A DNA stretch of 64,000 nt from Solirubrobacterales bacterium. GTDB lineage: Bacteria > Actinomycetota > Thermoleophilia > Solirubrobacterales > 70-9. A program made the position numbers and the translations under genes. Below the pieces are notes generated by a model. That model did no database searches and was not told the origin of the DNA. It worked only from the letters and a program-made list of their open reading frames with translations. Positions 45,591-53,217 of this stretch are shown here, piece after piece. Numbering within the stretch: the first letter of the stretch is position 1; the number at the start of each line of letters is the position of its first letter. The DNA lies in the NCBI GenBank assembly GCA_017304845.1, contig JAFKLL010000011.1, positions 1 to 64,000 of the forward strand, given 5' to 3'.

Positions 45591-46379
45591 ATGGACCAGC
45601 TCGACATCGACATTCTCATTGCCGCAGACCGCCTGACCAACGGTCCCGACGATTCAGTAGACGGAACCGACATCGCGGATCAGCTCGCCGCGATGGGAGT
45701 CTCGTACAACGCCGATATAGCCACCCAGCGAATCAAGCGTCTCCATCAAGCGAGGTATTTCGACCAAGCATTTTTCAAGTTGGCGGGAGGGCTGCATTCC
45801 CCCTATGGGCTGATGATCTCGGAAGGTGGCCGTGCCGTTGCGCGGGAGGCTGATAGCGATGGGTTTCAACGATCCACTGACGAGGTTCAGCGTCTCGTCT
45901 CCAGTGATGGCTTCAGGGCGGAGTTCCCCGGCGCGTACGAAGCGTGGGAATCAGCAGAAGCGGCGCTCAGGGAGCCCTCTAGCAACGCCAACCTTCAGAC
46001 CGTTGGACATCATCTGCGAACCGCCCAGCTTAGATTCGCCACGGCCTTGGTCGAAGCACACGACCCTCCCGATGTAGAGAGCGATGTTGAGAAGGTCAAC
46101 AAGAGAGTTGGTGCAGTCATTGCCATGTATCGACCCGACCTCGGAGAGAAAAAGAGGGCCTACCTCGAAGCCATGGGCACTACCTGGGAGGCCACCACCG
46201 GAGTCATCCAGCGACTCGTCCATGCAGAGAGCAAGAAGAACGAGCCAGTGCACGTGGGAGATGCGCGAAGCGCCACGTTCACGATGCTCTTCCTGATGTT
46301 CCAGCTCGCCGGGCTACTGGAAGATTGCGTTCCAGAACCTAACTACGCAACTCTCGAAACCAGCGCCGGGCCACGCTAG
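45591..46379 (+). CDS. Hypothetical protein with winged-helix-like N-terminus, first gene of a three-gene operon
   Basis: 262 residues, not recognised. Residues about 5-75 look like a winged helix (LDIDILIAADRLTNG, VDGTDIADQLAAMGV, IKRLHQARYFD), of the type that reads a strand-melting or methyl signal or regulates its own operon. The rest is helical, with a small hydrophobic stretch at the end (FTMLFLMFQLAGLLEDCV). GCAGG precedes the ATG. It is followed after 28 bp by a membrane-anchored coiled-coil protein and then by a HEPN-like protein. It could be the sensor or regulatory part of a toxin or defence unit; that is inference. Confidence 0.65.
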   Translation: MDQLDIDILIAADRLTNGPDDSVDGTDIADQLAAMGVSYNADIATQRIKRLHQARYFDQAFFKLAGGLHSPYGLMISEGGRAVAREADSDGFQRSTDEVQRLVSSDGFRAEFPGAYEAWESAEAALREPSSNANLQTVGHHLRTAQLRFATALVEAHDPPDVESDVEKVNKRVGAVIAMYRPDLGEKKRAYLEAMGTTWEATTGVIQRLVHAESKKNEPVHVGDARSATFTMLFLMFQLAGLLEDCVPEPNYATLETSAGPR

Positions 46380-46407
46380 AAGACGACGTGAGCTGGCGAG
46401 GATCGGG

Positions 46408-46923
46408 GTGACCACCGTCGATGTGTTCGCCACCATCGCCCCGATCCTCACCGGGTCAGTGGGAGTGTGGTGGGGAGCCAAGGTCACTAGGAAGAGTGCC
46501 GCCGAAGCACGCCAACACCAAGACCGCCGCGCTCGGGAAGCAGAACTCATCGAGCTTCGAGCGGCCGCTCGCCTGCTCGACGAGCAATTCTCCAATGTTC
46601 AGATCGCGATCTCCCGAAGCTTGGTGGACCAAAACTGGCCCCGGATCGACTGCACGGTATTCAACGAATCAGTCTGGGCAGAGAATCGGAGCGTCTTGGC
46701 ACGGCTGCTAGATGAGGACGAGTGGTACCAAGTGACCGAGGCAGTACGTACATCCACCGAACGCTGTCAACGAGGATCGGTGACGGAAGGCGACCTCATG
46801 CATGAAGGTCAGACTCGACTGATCAAGAGTTTCCACGGGGATATCGAGAAAGCACGAGATGTCCTCCGTCATCACCGAGCTGCGGGATCAATCGTTCACG
46901 TCACTCGGAACAAGCCAAGTTGA
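46408..46923 (+). CDS. Small membrane-anchored helical protein
   Basis: 171 residues, not recognised. One N-terminal hydrophobic segment (VDVFATIAPILTGSVGVWWG, residues 4-23) is followed by a long charged helix (AAEARQHQDRRAREAELIEL) and further helices. It is therefore probably a single-pass inner-membrane protein with a cytosolic coiled coil. GTG start with GCGAGGA upstream. The stop overlaps the start of the next gene as TTGA, so the pair is made together. Confidence 0.6.
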   Translation: MTTVDVFATIAPILTGSVGVWWGAKVTRKSAAEARQHQDRRAREAELIELRAAARLLDEQFSNVQIAISRSLVDQNWPRIDCTVFNESVWAENRSVLARLLDEDEWYQVTEAVRTSTERCQRGSVTEGDLMHEGQTRLIKSFHGDIEKARDVLRHHRAAGSIVHVTRNKPS

Positions 46924-47318
46924 GCGGAGCATCCGAACGCATCCATGACGCCAATCTCCTCTGGACGCAGGGCCGGCGCGAAGGGGGACTACTAGCCTGT
47001 GTCGCTGTAGCCGCACGCGCCCGCGAGATCTACCCCGGAGTCAAAGACAACGAGGCATTTCCCCGCATGATTCGCGAAGCGCTGTCGATTCAGTGGAGTA
47101 TCGAATTCCGCGGAGAGCAACGTCCCGTCGAGTGGCTGCTCTACAAATGGGTTCGCTGCGAACTGGTCCACAATGCCTCCTTCCCACTCGATATTGAAAC
47201 TGACGGCGAACTCGGAGAAGGCCTCGCGGTCCGTGCCGGAGGTGCCCCTGACTACGTCGTCAAGCACTCCCCGACCTGGTTCGACTTCTTGATTTCTGTC
47301 GCCTTGAGGCACGACTAG
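46920..47318 (+). CDS. HEPN-like small protein (RxxxxH motif)
   Basis: 132 residues, starting TTG at 46920 in overlap with the previous stop. The protein is helical and carries LLYKWVRCELVHNASFP; RCELVH is an Arg-X4-His motif as used by HEPN ribonucleases, in a context (LYK..R..LVH) common to small HEPN-like proteins. No other family is apparent. Translational coupling to a membrane coiled-coil protein suggests the membrane protein restrains or positions it. RNase activity is not proven by sequence. Confidence 0.6.
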   Translation: MSGASERIHDANLLWTQGRREGGLLACVAVAARAREIYPGVKDNEAFPRMIREALSIQWSIEFRGEQRPVEWLLYKWVRCELVHNASFPLDIETDGELGEGLAVRAGGAPDYVVKHSPTWFDFLISVALRHD

Positions 47319-47403
47319 CATGCTTCTGGGCCAGATCCTGTGCGACGCCAGGGTCATCCCCAGTTGGGCCTTCGTTGGCCTACGCTAGCTCGGATGCCGG
47401 GGC

Positions 47404-48948
47404 TCATTTTGCCTGAACTGCTTGTTGATCGAGTTCCCAGCTGCCTCGAGAAGAATCGGCTCTGAGCACCCCCTGATGGATTAGGTTCGCTCTCGCTTTT
47501 GACAGGTGGGTCTGCCAGCGCTGCATGCCGCTCGGCACTCTGTCCAGGTCAACGGGGGTCATTCTCGGGGCGAGGTCTGCGTGGACTTGGTCGGCGATCT
47601 CGCGTCGGGTGGCACTGCCGCCGAGATCGGCCAAGGCCCTGAGGATCGGCTGCTCGTAATCCCTAGATCGAAGCCCGCGAGTAGGTACAGAGACGATGGA
47701 CCGCTCACCTTTCACGAGTGCTTTGAGTCGAGCTCGTTCTTCCGGGTCGCGGTTCATCATGTGCGCGTAAACCCGCAGGGTGAATCCGGGGTCGGTGTGG
47801 CCGATCTGGGTCATGAGCGAGATTGGGTCTTCCCCGCAGGCGATCAGCACCGACGCGAAGGTGTGTCGGAGCTTGTGGGTGGAGAGCCCTTTCGGAAGGG
47901 GAACCTCCCCATTGGCGACGAGTAGTTCGCTGGCCCGATCGAAGGCTGGGCCGAGTACGGCAGAGCGGAGGTTGTTTCGGTCGCGCATCCCTCCAGTGCC
48001 GGTCGGGAATACGAGATCGTCCGGGCCAGATCGGTAGGCGTTTGCCTTATGCGCGGAGAGGATGTCCCGCAGAATCGGCATGAGCTTGATCTCCCTGAGC
48101 CCAGCCTGGGTCTTCGAGCGACCGATGAAGATGCGACCGGCAGCGATGTCCACGTCACGCCAGAGCAAGTGACAAAGCTCGTGAGCACGTGGGCCGGCGA
48201 AAATCAGCGTGGCGATGGCCGCCAAGCGGTCGGAGATAAGAAATCTTAGGTTCTGATCCAGTTCACCAGCCGCACGAAGCACCGCCTCAATTTGACTTGC
48301 CGAGTCCAGGTGGACCGGCGGCTTGCGCTCTGTCTTGAGTCGACGACGTTTTCCGACTGCCGGGTTCTCGGTGATGTGTCCGTACTCGCGGGCTATCGAG
48401 AGGACCCACCGGAGGAAGTCGATCGTCATGTTGATCGTCCTGGGCGCGAGCGGCCGGAGCGGGTTGCCGTTTTCGTCGAGTAGCGGTTTGCGGCGCTCGA
48501 TTGCTAGACGACGTGACTCCGACAATCTCATCATGTGGCGGCGGAAGTCGTCCACGGCCTGCACGTCGATCTCAGGAAGGGTCCAGTCGGCGAAGAAGTC
48601 AAGTGTGTATCCGAGTGCCCATTCTGCGTTCTCGATGGTGCGCTGTGCGACCTCACCTCGGCGGGCTGCGACAAGGTCGCTAGCGAAGGGACCGAAGATC
48701 GGTACCTCGATCTCCTCCTCACCCGGCTTGGCCCGTCCGCGGTCCTTCTTGGGCGGCACCCAGATACCACGGCGTACGTCGGCCATCACGTTCGCCAACT
48801 CTTCTTCGGCTCGTTCCAAGGTCCAGCCGTCACGCTCAAATCCGAGCGTCAAATACCGCCGCTTGCCGTAGGCCGAGAACCGCAGTGCGTACCCGCGGCC
48901 TCGTTTCCAATGTCGCTCCAGAACCTTGCCGCTTGTCTTGGTTGCCAT
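47404..48948 (-). CDS. int: Tyrosine recombinase (integrase) with C-terminal Mrr_N-like winged helix
   Basis: 514 residues from the ATG at 48948 (MATKTSGKVLERHWKRG). N-terminal arm-binding domain (GYALRFSAYGKRRYLTLGFE), core-binding SAM-like domain about 90-190, catalytic domain about 215-400 with Arg in FAGPRAHELCHL, HKLRHTFAS, and IGHTDPGFTLRVYAH (H...Y nucleophile). It is therefore complete. The last about 95 residues are extra: DYEQPILRALADLGGSATRR, EIADQV, then QRWQTHLSKARANLIHQGVL and RGSWELDQQ, the pattern of the Mrr N-terminal winged helix of restriction systems. It is the integrase of the tRNA-Ala island. The fusion is unusual and may add DNA recognition or control of excision. Confidence 0.9.
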   Translation of the reverse strand: MATKTSGKVLERHWKRGRGYALRFSAYGKRRYLTLGFERDGWTLERAEEELANVMADVRRGIWVPPKKDRGRAKPGEEEIEVPIFGPFASDLVAARRGEVAQRTIENAEWALGYTLDFFADWTLPEIDVQAVDDFRRHMMRLSESRRLAIERRKPLLDENGNPLRPLAPRTINMTIDFLRWVLSIAREYGHITENPAVGKRRRLKTERKPPVHLDSASQIEAVLRAAGELDQNLRFLISDRLAAIATLIFAGPRAHELCHLLWRDVDIAAGRIFIGRSKTQAGLREIKLMPILRDILSAHKANAYRSGPDDLVFPTGTGGMRDRNNLRSAVLGPAFDRASELLVANGEVPLPKGLSTHKLRHTFASVLIACGEDPISLMTQIGHTDPGFTLRVYAHMMNRDPEERARLKALVKGERSIVSVPTRGLRSRDYEQPILRALADLGGSATRREIADQVHADLAPRMTPVDLDRVPSGMQRWQTHLSKARANLIHQGVLRADSSRGSWELDQQAVQAK

Positions 48949-49021
48949 CGGTGTCCTCTCGCGTCCGACGTCGAGAAGGCAACGCGGCGACACACCGATC
49001 CAGCGGGGCTAGTCTGTGTCT

Positions 49022-49086
49022 CGCGTCGAAGGTCCTCCTTCGGCGCCAGGCCGGGGGACGTTGCACCGTCGCCCCGGCCGCTTTTT
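49022..49086 (+). ncRNA. Putative small RNA divergent from the integrase
   Basis: A promoter-like GCGACA (48987-48992), 17-bp spacer and TAGTCT (49010-49015) would start transcription near 49022. The transcript would hold a hairpin GAAGG-tcct-CCTTC and end in a strong intrinsic terminator: GGCCGGGG-GACG, loop ttgcac, CGTC-GCCCCGGCC, then CTTTTT (49049-49086). No coding frame ends here on this strand, so the terminator needs another explanation. The CU-rich loop resembles Shine-Dalgarno-binding loops of Gram-positive small RNAs. Exact ends are estimates. Confidence 0.4.
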
Positions 49087-49499
49087 GTCCGGTCCCTCGA
49101 AAATATCGCGGCACGGACCAGAAACCCAACCCGAATCTCGGGCGAGGCGGGGCAAACGGGCCGGGTCAAGACGTTCCGGCGTGGTTTCCCCCGTGGCTTC
49201 CCCTGTCCCTTCCTCACACGACCGGAGCCAACCGCCAGTTTTCCCCATCAGGACTGGGATTGCGGCGTTTTTATTTTGCCGACATCCATGCGTCACATTG
49301 AAGATGCGCCCAATCCGTTCACCGGGGAAGCCGATCTGGTTCTCACGCGGGCCTTCCGGCAGGTCGATGCCGAGCCTCCGCTGGCCGGCGCCGCTCACGG
49401 CTAGTGGCTTGTCCCGACGGCTCTCGGCTCGACCCTGATCGCCTCCGCGCTGGCTACACAACGCTGACCACGACTCGCCGCTCGATCCGATTCAGGACT
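49087..49499. other. No gene recognised
   Basis: About 410 bp on both strands with only overlapping, compositionally random frames. I see no repeat or RNA signature worth naming. Confidence 0.5.
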
Positions 49500-49673
49500 T
49501 CACGTCGCGTGTGGCGGCCTCGGGGACGAGGGACGACCAACCCGGCGCCGCTTCGATTTCGAGAGGTCATAGCCCCGCTCAGCCTCAGCCGCGAGGATGT
49601 CAGCGATCTCGGGAGTGACCTCTGTGCCGGCCTTCGTCCTCGGATCCTTCGAAGCTGTCTTCGCCTTCGCCAT
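49500..49673 (-). CDS. Short ribbon-helix-helix-type antitoxin N-terminus (probable remnant)
   Basis: 57 residues from the ATG at 49673, with GGTAAAG before it. The segment EVTPEIADILAAEAERGYDL followed by RRRVGRPS is the standard beginning of many small actinobacterial ribbon-helix-helix antitoxins (elements AEAExGYD and GRPS). The ribbon-helix-helix that should follow GRPS is missing: the frame ends after SSPRPPHAT, and no other frame supplies it convincingly. No toxin gene is next to it. Likely a decayed antitoxin gene, or a minimal regulator. Confidence 0.45.
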   Translation of the reverse strand: MAKAKTASKDPRTKAGTEVTPEIADILAAEAERGYDLSKSKRRRVGRPSSPRPPHAT

Positions 49674-49748
49674 CTTTACCAAACAATATTGGCCGCTCAA
49701 CCCGACTCACCCACCTCGACAGCTGCAGGGTGAGTCCGGGTGGACAGC

Positions 49749-49760
49749 TACGCTCTCGCG
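49749..49760 (+). promoter_or_regulatory. Leaderless-type -10 box
   Basis: TACGCT (49749-49754), six bases, then the GTG at 49761 of the restriction endonuclease. Confidence 0.5.
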
Positions 49761-50852
49761 GTGACCATTTCGCTACGCACGGAGGATCTGGAGCGTGCCC
49801 TGGATGATGCGTACCTTCTCGCAACCAGCAATCGGGAGCTTCCAGAGCAGTGGCTTGATCGGGCTCGACGCCTTGGGGAAAGTCCGTCTGTCGCGTTCAT
49901 CGCCGCGGTTGGTGCGGTCCTCCTCGCCAAGGCGGCTGATCCGAACATCGACGCGTTCGTCATCCAGAAGCAGGAAGGAAGCGCCGGCGCCTACTCGCTC
50001 CGAAGCTCGGCCAAGGCGCTGGGAGAAAAGCGGCACGCTTACGGCTACGACATCGGGTCGAGCAGCGACCGGGATCCGATCAATCACGGAACCCTCATCG
50101 GGTCGAAGCGCTGGGACATCGCGCTGGATCGCATCACCAAGGCCCATAAGCCGTTCTTCCAGGTGATCCTCACCTGGCTTCCAGACATCAACCAAATGGA
50201 TCAGGAAGAGGCGACCTTGGCGTTCGCCGCCTATATCCGCGTTCGACGGGAGATTGCTCCAGGCGCAGCGGTGGGAGAGATACCCGAGACCCTCGATCAA
50301 CCGCCTCGACTCACCGACCTCGTCGAAGTACTCGACGCTTTCGTCTCGGCTGATCCCGAGGACGGGGCGAGGGGCATGGCACTCGTGGCCGCGGCCTTCC
50401 GAAGCGCAGGCTTCGATGCCGACGTTCCTTCTCGAAATGATCCGAGGCGCATCGACATCCCGATCAAGCGCGGCAAGGAGCTCGTGATCGGATCAGAGGT
50501 CAAGCAGCTTGTTACGTCGGACGCAACCGCTGACACCTTGGTTCGTGATGTGCTGGATCAGGGGGTTAGGCACGCGCTGCTCGCGGTCCTTCCACCCGGT
50601 CGCGTCGACTTCGATCGACGCACTGTCGTTCGGCGAGCGGAGCGGGACCATGATGTGATGCTCCGGATCGTCGAAGGATCAAGGGAGCTTCTGCACGAAG
50701 CGCTCATCGGGAGCGTTGCGTCATTCGATGAGTTTTGCTCCGTCTTGCCTCGTGCCTTCGCAGAGGCACTTCGGGACATCAGGGTCGCGGATGAATCGAT
50801 CGAGACCTGGGCCGCGATATCCGAGCGGTGGACCCGGCAACAGGAAAGCTAG
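49761..50852 (+). CDS. Type II restriction endonuclease, SacI family
   Basis: 363 residues; I chose GTG 49761 because of the leaderless box, with an in-frame GTG at 49740 as alternative. The pattern matches R.SacI-type enzymes: an N-terminal helical part (LERALDDAYLLA, LLAKAADPNIDAF), YSLRSSAKAL, then GYDIGSSSDRDPINHG. The PD-(D/E)XK site is Asp232 (RRIDIPI) with Glu246-Val-Lys248 (GSEVKQ). It cuts unmethylated DNA; SacI recognises GAGCTC, but the site of this enzyme is not known. It converges on a C5-cytosine methyltransferase, as in the SacI system, and a Vsr gene is beyond that. Confidence 0.78.
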   Translation: MTISLRTEDLERALDDAYLLATSNRELPEQWLDRARRLGESPSVAFIAAVGAVLLAKAADPNIDAFVIQKQEGSAGAYSLRSSAKALGEKRHAYGYDIGSSSDRDPINHGTLIGSKRWDIALDRITKAHKPFFQVILTWLPDINQMDQEEATLAFAAYIRVRREIAPGAAVGEIPETLDQPPRLTDLVEVLDAFVSADPEDGARGMALVAAAFRSAGFDADVPSRNDPRRIDIPIKRGKELVIGSEVKQLVTSDATADTLVRDVLDQGVRHALLAVLPPGRVDFDRRTVVRRAERDHDVMLRIVEGSRELLHEALIGSVASFDEFCSVLPRAFAEALRDIRVADESIETWAAISERWTRQQES

Positions 50853-50864
50853 CCTCGAGCCGCC

Positions 50865-51968
50865 TTACGCGGCGAGCAGCTGATCTTCTGATCTGGATGG
50901 GTCCACGATCCCTTCGAGGGTCACCTGAACGTGCGCGGCTACGGCTTCGGCGAGCAGGGGTGGCACGGCGTTGCCGATCTGCCTGTACTGGGCCACCTGA
51001 GACCCCTGGAAGCTCCACTCCGGGGGGAAGCTTTGAAGGGCTGCGGCTTCCTGGACCGTGATCCTCCGGAGACGCTTGGGGGCGCGAAGGCGAGGCTTGC
51101 CTCCTCGTTGAAGCCTCTCGTGGTACTCGACGACCCAAGGGTCGGCGCCATGCTCAAGCTCTTCTTGATCGATGATTGGGGTGGCGTTTCCGCCCATTGA
51201 GGCGGGGATCGTCTTGGCTGGCCCGTCGAGGTCCAGCGGGCGACCGGAGCCGTTGAAGAGGAGGCTGCCGGCATGGGCCGTGGGTCGCATGATCGGGTTT
51301 CGGGCCGGCACCACCCGAGCCGAGCAAACCCCGTCGTTGCCAGGTTGCCCAACCGCGGGTAGCGAAGCCAGTGCCTCTCGTACGGTTGGCGGGTCATCCT
51401 CGGTCGTAGGCGCCGGCTTGGTGGGTCGTGCACCTTGGATACCGATGAGGAACATGCGCTCCCGGGCTTGCGGGACACCGTAGTGGGACGCGTTCAGCAC
51501 GAAGATCTCGGCCTCGAAGCCCAACCGCTCGGCGCGAGATACGAGCTTCTCGCGTACCTGAGCCCACCTTGGGTTCTCTGCCAGAGCCTTCACGTTCTCC
51601 ATCACGAACGCCCTCGGGCTCAGGTCCTCGACCACGTTCATGAAGTGCTCGACGTGCTGGCTTCGAGGGTCCCCGGGATCCATTCGACCAATGACCGAGA
51701 AGCCCTGGCACGGTGGCCCACCGAAGACCACGTCAGGGCTCAAGCCGGTCGGTGGAACAGTCGTGAGCACATCGCCACAGACCGCGACAGAGTCCAGGTT
51801 CTCGGTGTAGGTGCGAACGGCCCAGGGGTCGTTGTCGATCGCCCACTTGATCGAGAACCCTGCCTGATCGAAGCCGCGATCGAGCCCTCCAGCCCCGCTG
51901 TAGAGCGAAACAGCACTAAGTTGACCTGAGCTTTCCACAGACCTCATTGTGCCCTCAGCATCGGACAT
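50865..51968 (-). CDS. DNA (cytosine-5-)-methyltransferase
   Basis: 367 residues from the ATG at 51968 (MSDAEGTMRS); an in-frame ATG at 51947 is possible. SAM motif I SLYSGAGGLDRGF; catalytic motif IV GGPPCQGFSV; motif VI FVMENVKAL; motif VIII PQARERMFLIG; motif X QIGNAVPPLLAEAV. The target-recognition region is about residues 195-290. It protects DNA from the neighbouring endonuclease. A small hairpin (GCCGC-cttac-GCGGC) covers its stop codon, facing the endonuclease gene. It is divergent from vsr, 65 bp apart. Confidence 0.94.
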   Translation of the reverse strand: MSDAEGTMRSVESSGQLSAVSLYSGAGGLDRGFDQAGFSIKWAIDNDPWAVRTYTENLDSVAVCGDVLTTVPPTGLSPDVVFGGPPCQGFSVIGRMDPGDPRSQHVEHFMNVVEDLSPRAFVMENVKALAENPRWAQVREKLVSRAERLGFEAEIFVLNASHYGVPQARERMFLIGIQGARPTKPAPTTEDDPPTVREALASLPAVGQPGNDGVCSARVVPARNPIMRPTAHAGSLLFNGSGRPLDLDGPAKTIPASMGGNATPIIDQEELEHGADPWVVEYHERLQRGGKPRLRAPKRLRRITVQEAAALQSFPPEWSFQGSQVAQYRQIGNAVPPLLAEAVAAHVQVTLEGIVDPSRSEDQLLAA

Positions 51969-52020
51969 ATGTTCGCTCCAGCCACGTCCCTGAAAGACCT
52001 CGACCAGACCCCGAAGCAAC

Positions 52021-52033
52021 TACTCTCGACCTT
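52021..52033 (+). promoter_or_regulatory. Leaderless-type -10 box
   Basis: TACTCT (52021-52026), seven bases, then the ATG of vsr at 52034. Confidence 0.55.
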
Positions 52034-52477
52034 ATGGCGAGCCTTCCCTACCCGCACCCAACCAGTGAGCAGGTGTCCGTTCGGATGCGGGCGAATCGTC
52101 GCGCGGACACGAAGCCGGAAGTCGCGGTCAGATCTGCCCTTCACCGGCTCGGACTTCGTTTTCGCAAGCATCATCCGATCCGGCTGCCGAACCGACTCGT
52201 GAAACCGGACGTCGTCTTCACAAGGCAGAAGGTCGCTGTCTTCATCGACGGATGCTTCTGGCATGGCTGCCCCGAGCACGGAACCACCCCGAAGGCGAAC
52301 AGTGACTACTGGAAGCCCAAGCTCGAGCGAAACAAGGCCCGAGACCGAGAGGTGGACCTCGGCCTCGCCGCGGCCGGCTGGACGGTCATACGAGTCTGGG
52401 AGCACGACGACGCCTCTATGGTCGCGGCGACAGTTAGGTCTGCCGTCGTCAAGCAATCGAATACTTCTCAGGTCTAG
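52034..52477 (+). CDS. vsr: Very short patch repair endonuclease
   Basis: 147 residues. Nicks next to T:G mismatches that arise when 5-methylcytosine deaminates, so it belongs with the adjacent C5 methyltransferase. N-terminal SVRMRANRRADTKPEVAVRS is the family start; catalytic Asp in KPDVVFTRQKVAVFIDGC; zinc/active-site FWHGCPEHG; later YWKPKLERNKARD and VIRVWEHD. Starts ATG 52034 without a ribosome binding site. It converges on the next gene, and the two stop codons share the palindrome CTAG. Confidence 0.94.
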   Translation: MASLPYPHPTSEQVSVRMRANRRADTKPEVAVRSALHRLGLRFRKHHPIRLPNRLVKPDVVFTRQKVAVFIDGCFWHGCPEHGTTPKANSDYWKPKLERNKARDREVDLGLAAAGWTVIRVWEHDDASMVAATVRSAVVKQSNTSQV

Positions 52478-52989
52478 CCAAGATCTTCGTCCGGCTTTTT
52501 CGTGAGCATCTCCACGAGCGGGTTCGGCTCCTTCGAGCTGGCCGGATGGATCGACACCGCCTCCGGCACCTCGTCCACGTCCTCACCCGCCGCGATGCGC
52601 TTGTAGAGGTCGAGGTTCCCCGGAGCCGGGGCAGAGACCAAGTCCCACTCCTCCCCGTTCCAGTACCTCACCCGGTCTCCGTAATGCGGGTCGAGCTTCC
52701 AACCGGGGCTCAGGTCCGGCGGCGGTTCGATCCCAGCGACCAACTCTGGGTCGTCGCTCCATGCCATCCCATACGTATCTTTAGGGAACAGCGTCGGCCA
52801 AAAGACCGTGAACCTGTCGAATCCGAACTCTTCCGCCCGGAGCGCTGCCGCCGCGTACTCGACCCCGCTGAACGCGGACTCCAAGAGCGGGAGCATGTTC
52901 TTGATCTCGACCACGACCTGCTCCAGGCTCTCGCCCCAGTTGATCTCCGGCTCGTCCTCGTCCAGATGGCTCTTCTCGTCGTCGTGCAT
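52474..52989 (-). CDS. Acidic hypothetical protein with DUF2510-like motif
   Basis: 171 residues from the ATG at 52989, which has AAGGAG six bases upstream; a longer frame starts at 53073 but has no such signal. The N-terminus is acidic (HLDEDEPEINWGESLEQ), followed by a helical part. PGWKLDPHYGDRVRYWNGEE resembles the DUF2510 motif (GWxxDP...RYWDG.W) seen next to membrane segments in actinobacteria, though no membrane helix is present here. Function unknown. It is the last gene inside the right end of the element. Confidence 0.65.
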   Translation of the reverse strand: MHDDEKSHLDEDEPEINWGESLEQVVVEIKNMLPLLESAFSGVEYAAAALRAEEFGFDRFTVFWPTLFPKDTYGMAWSDDPELVAGIEPPPDLSPGWKLDPHYGDRVRYWNGEEWDLVSAPAPGNLDLYKRIAAGEDVDEVPEAVSIHPASSKEPNPLVEMLTKKPDEDLG

Positions 52990-53108
52990 CTCGTGCTCCT
53001 TCCCATCCGGCCAGGGATGGTCTCGGTCCCAGCGGCCGACGGGCCGCGCTGGTACCCACACATATCGCGCCACGAGCCCGAAGCTGGGCCGGAATCGAGA
53101 GAAATCGG

Positions 53109-53170
53109 CGCATATCCGCGCATATCGAGCTGATTTGAGGCACTAGTGCAGTAAATGGAGCAGATATGCG
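53109..53170 (-). repeat. CGCATAT heptamers in 10-bp phase (right arm)
   Basis: CGCATAT at 53109-53115 and 53119-53125 (inverse of ATATGCG), one helical turn apart, and ATATGCG again at 53164-53170. The palindrome GCACTAGTGC at 53140-53149 shares GCACTA with the left end. Likely recombinase arm sites. Confidence 0.5.
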
Positions 53171-53217
53171 GGGTTGGTTTGAAGTTCCCCGGCGCACCTA
53201 TTTCCCATGCCCACTGG

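Noticed and set aside
48949..49461. Several overlapping reading frames of 90-290 residues on both strands upstream of int
   Set aside because: Rich in Arg, Pro and Ser as expected for chance frames in GC-rich DNA; none has a start signal or family pattern.
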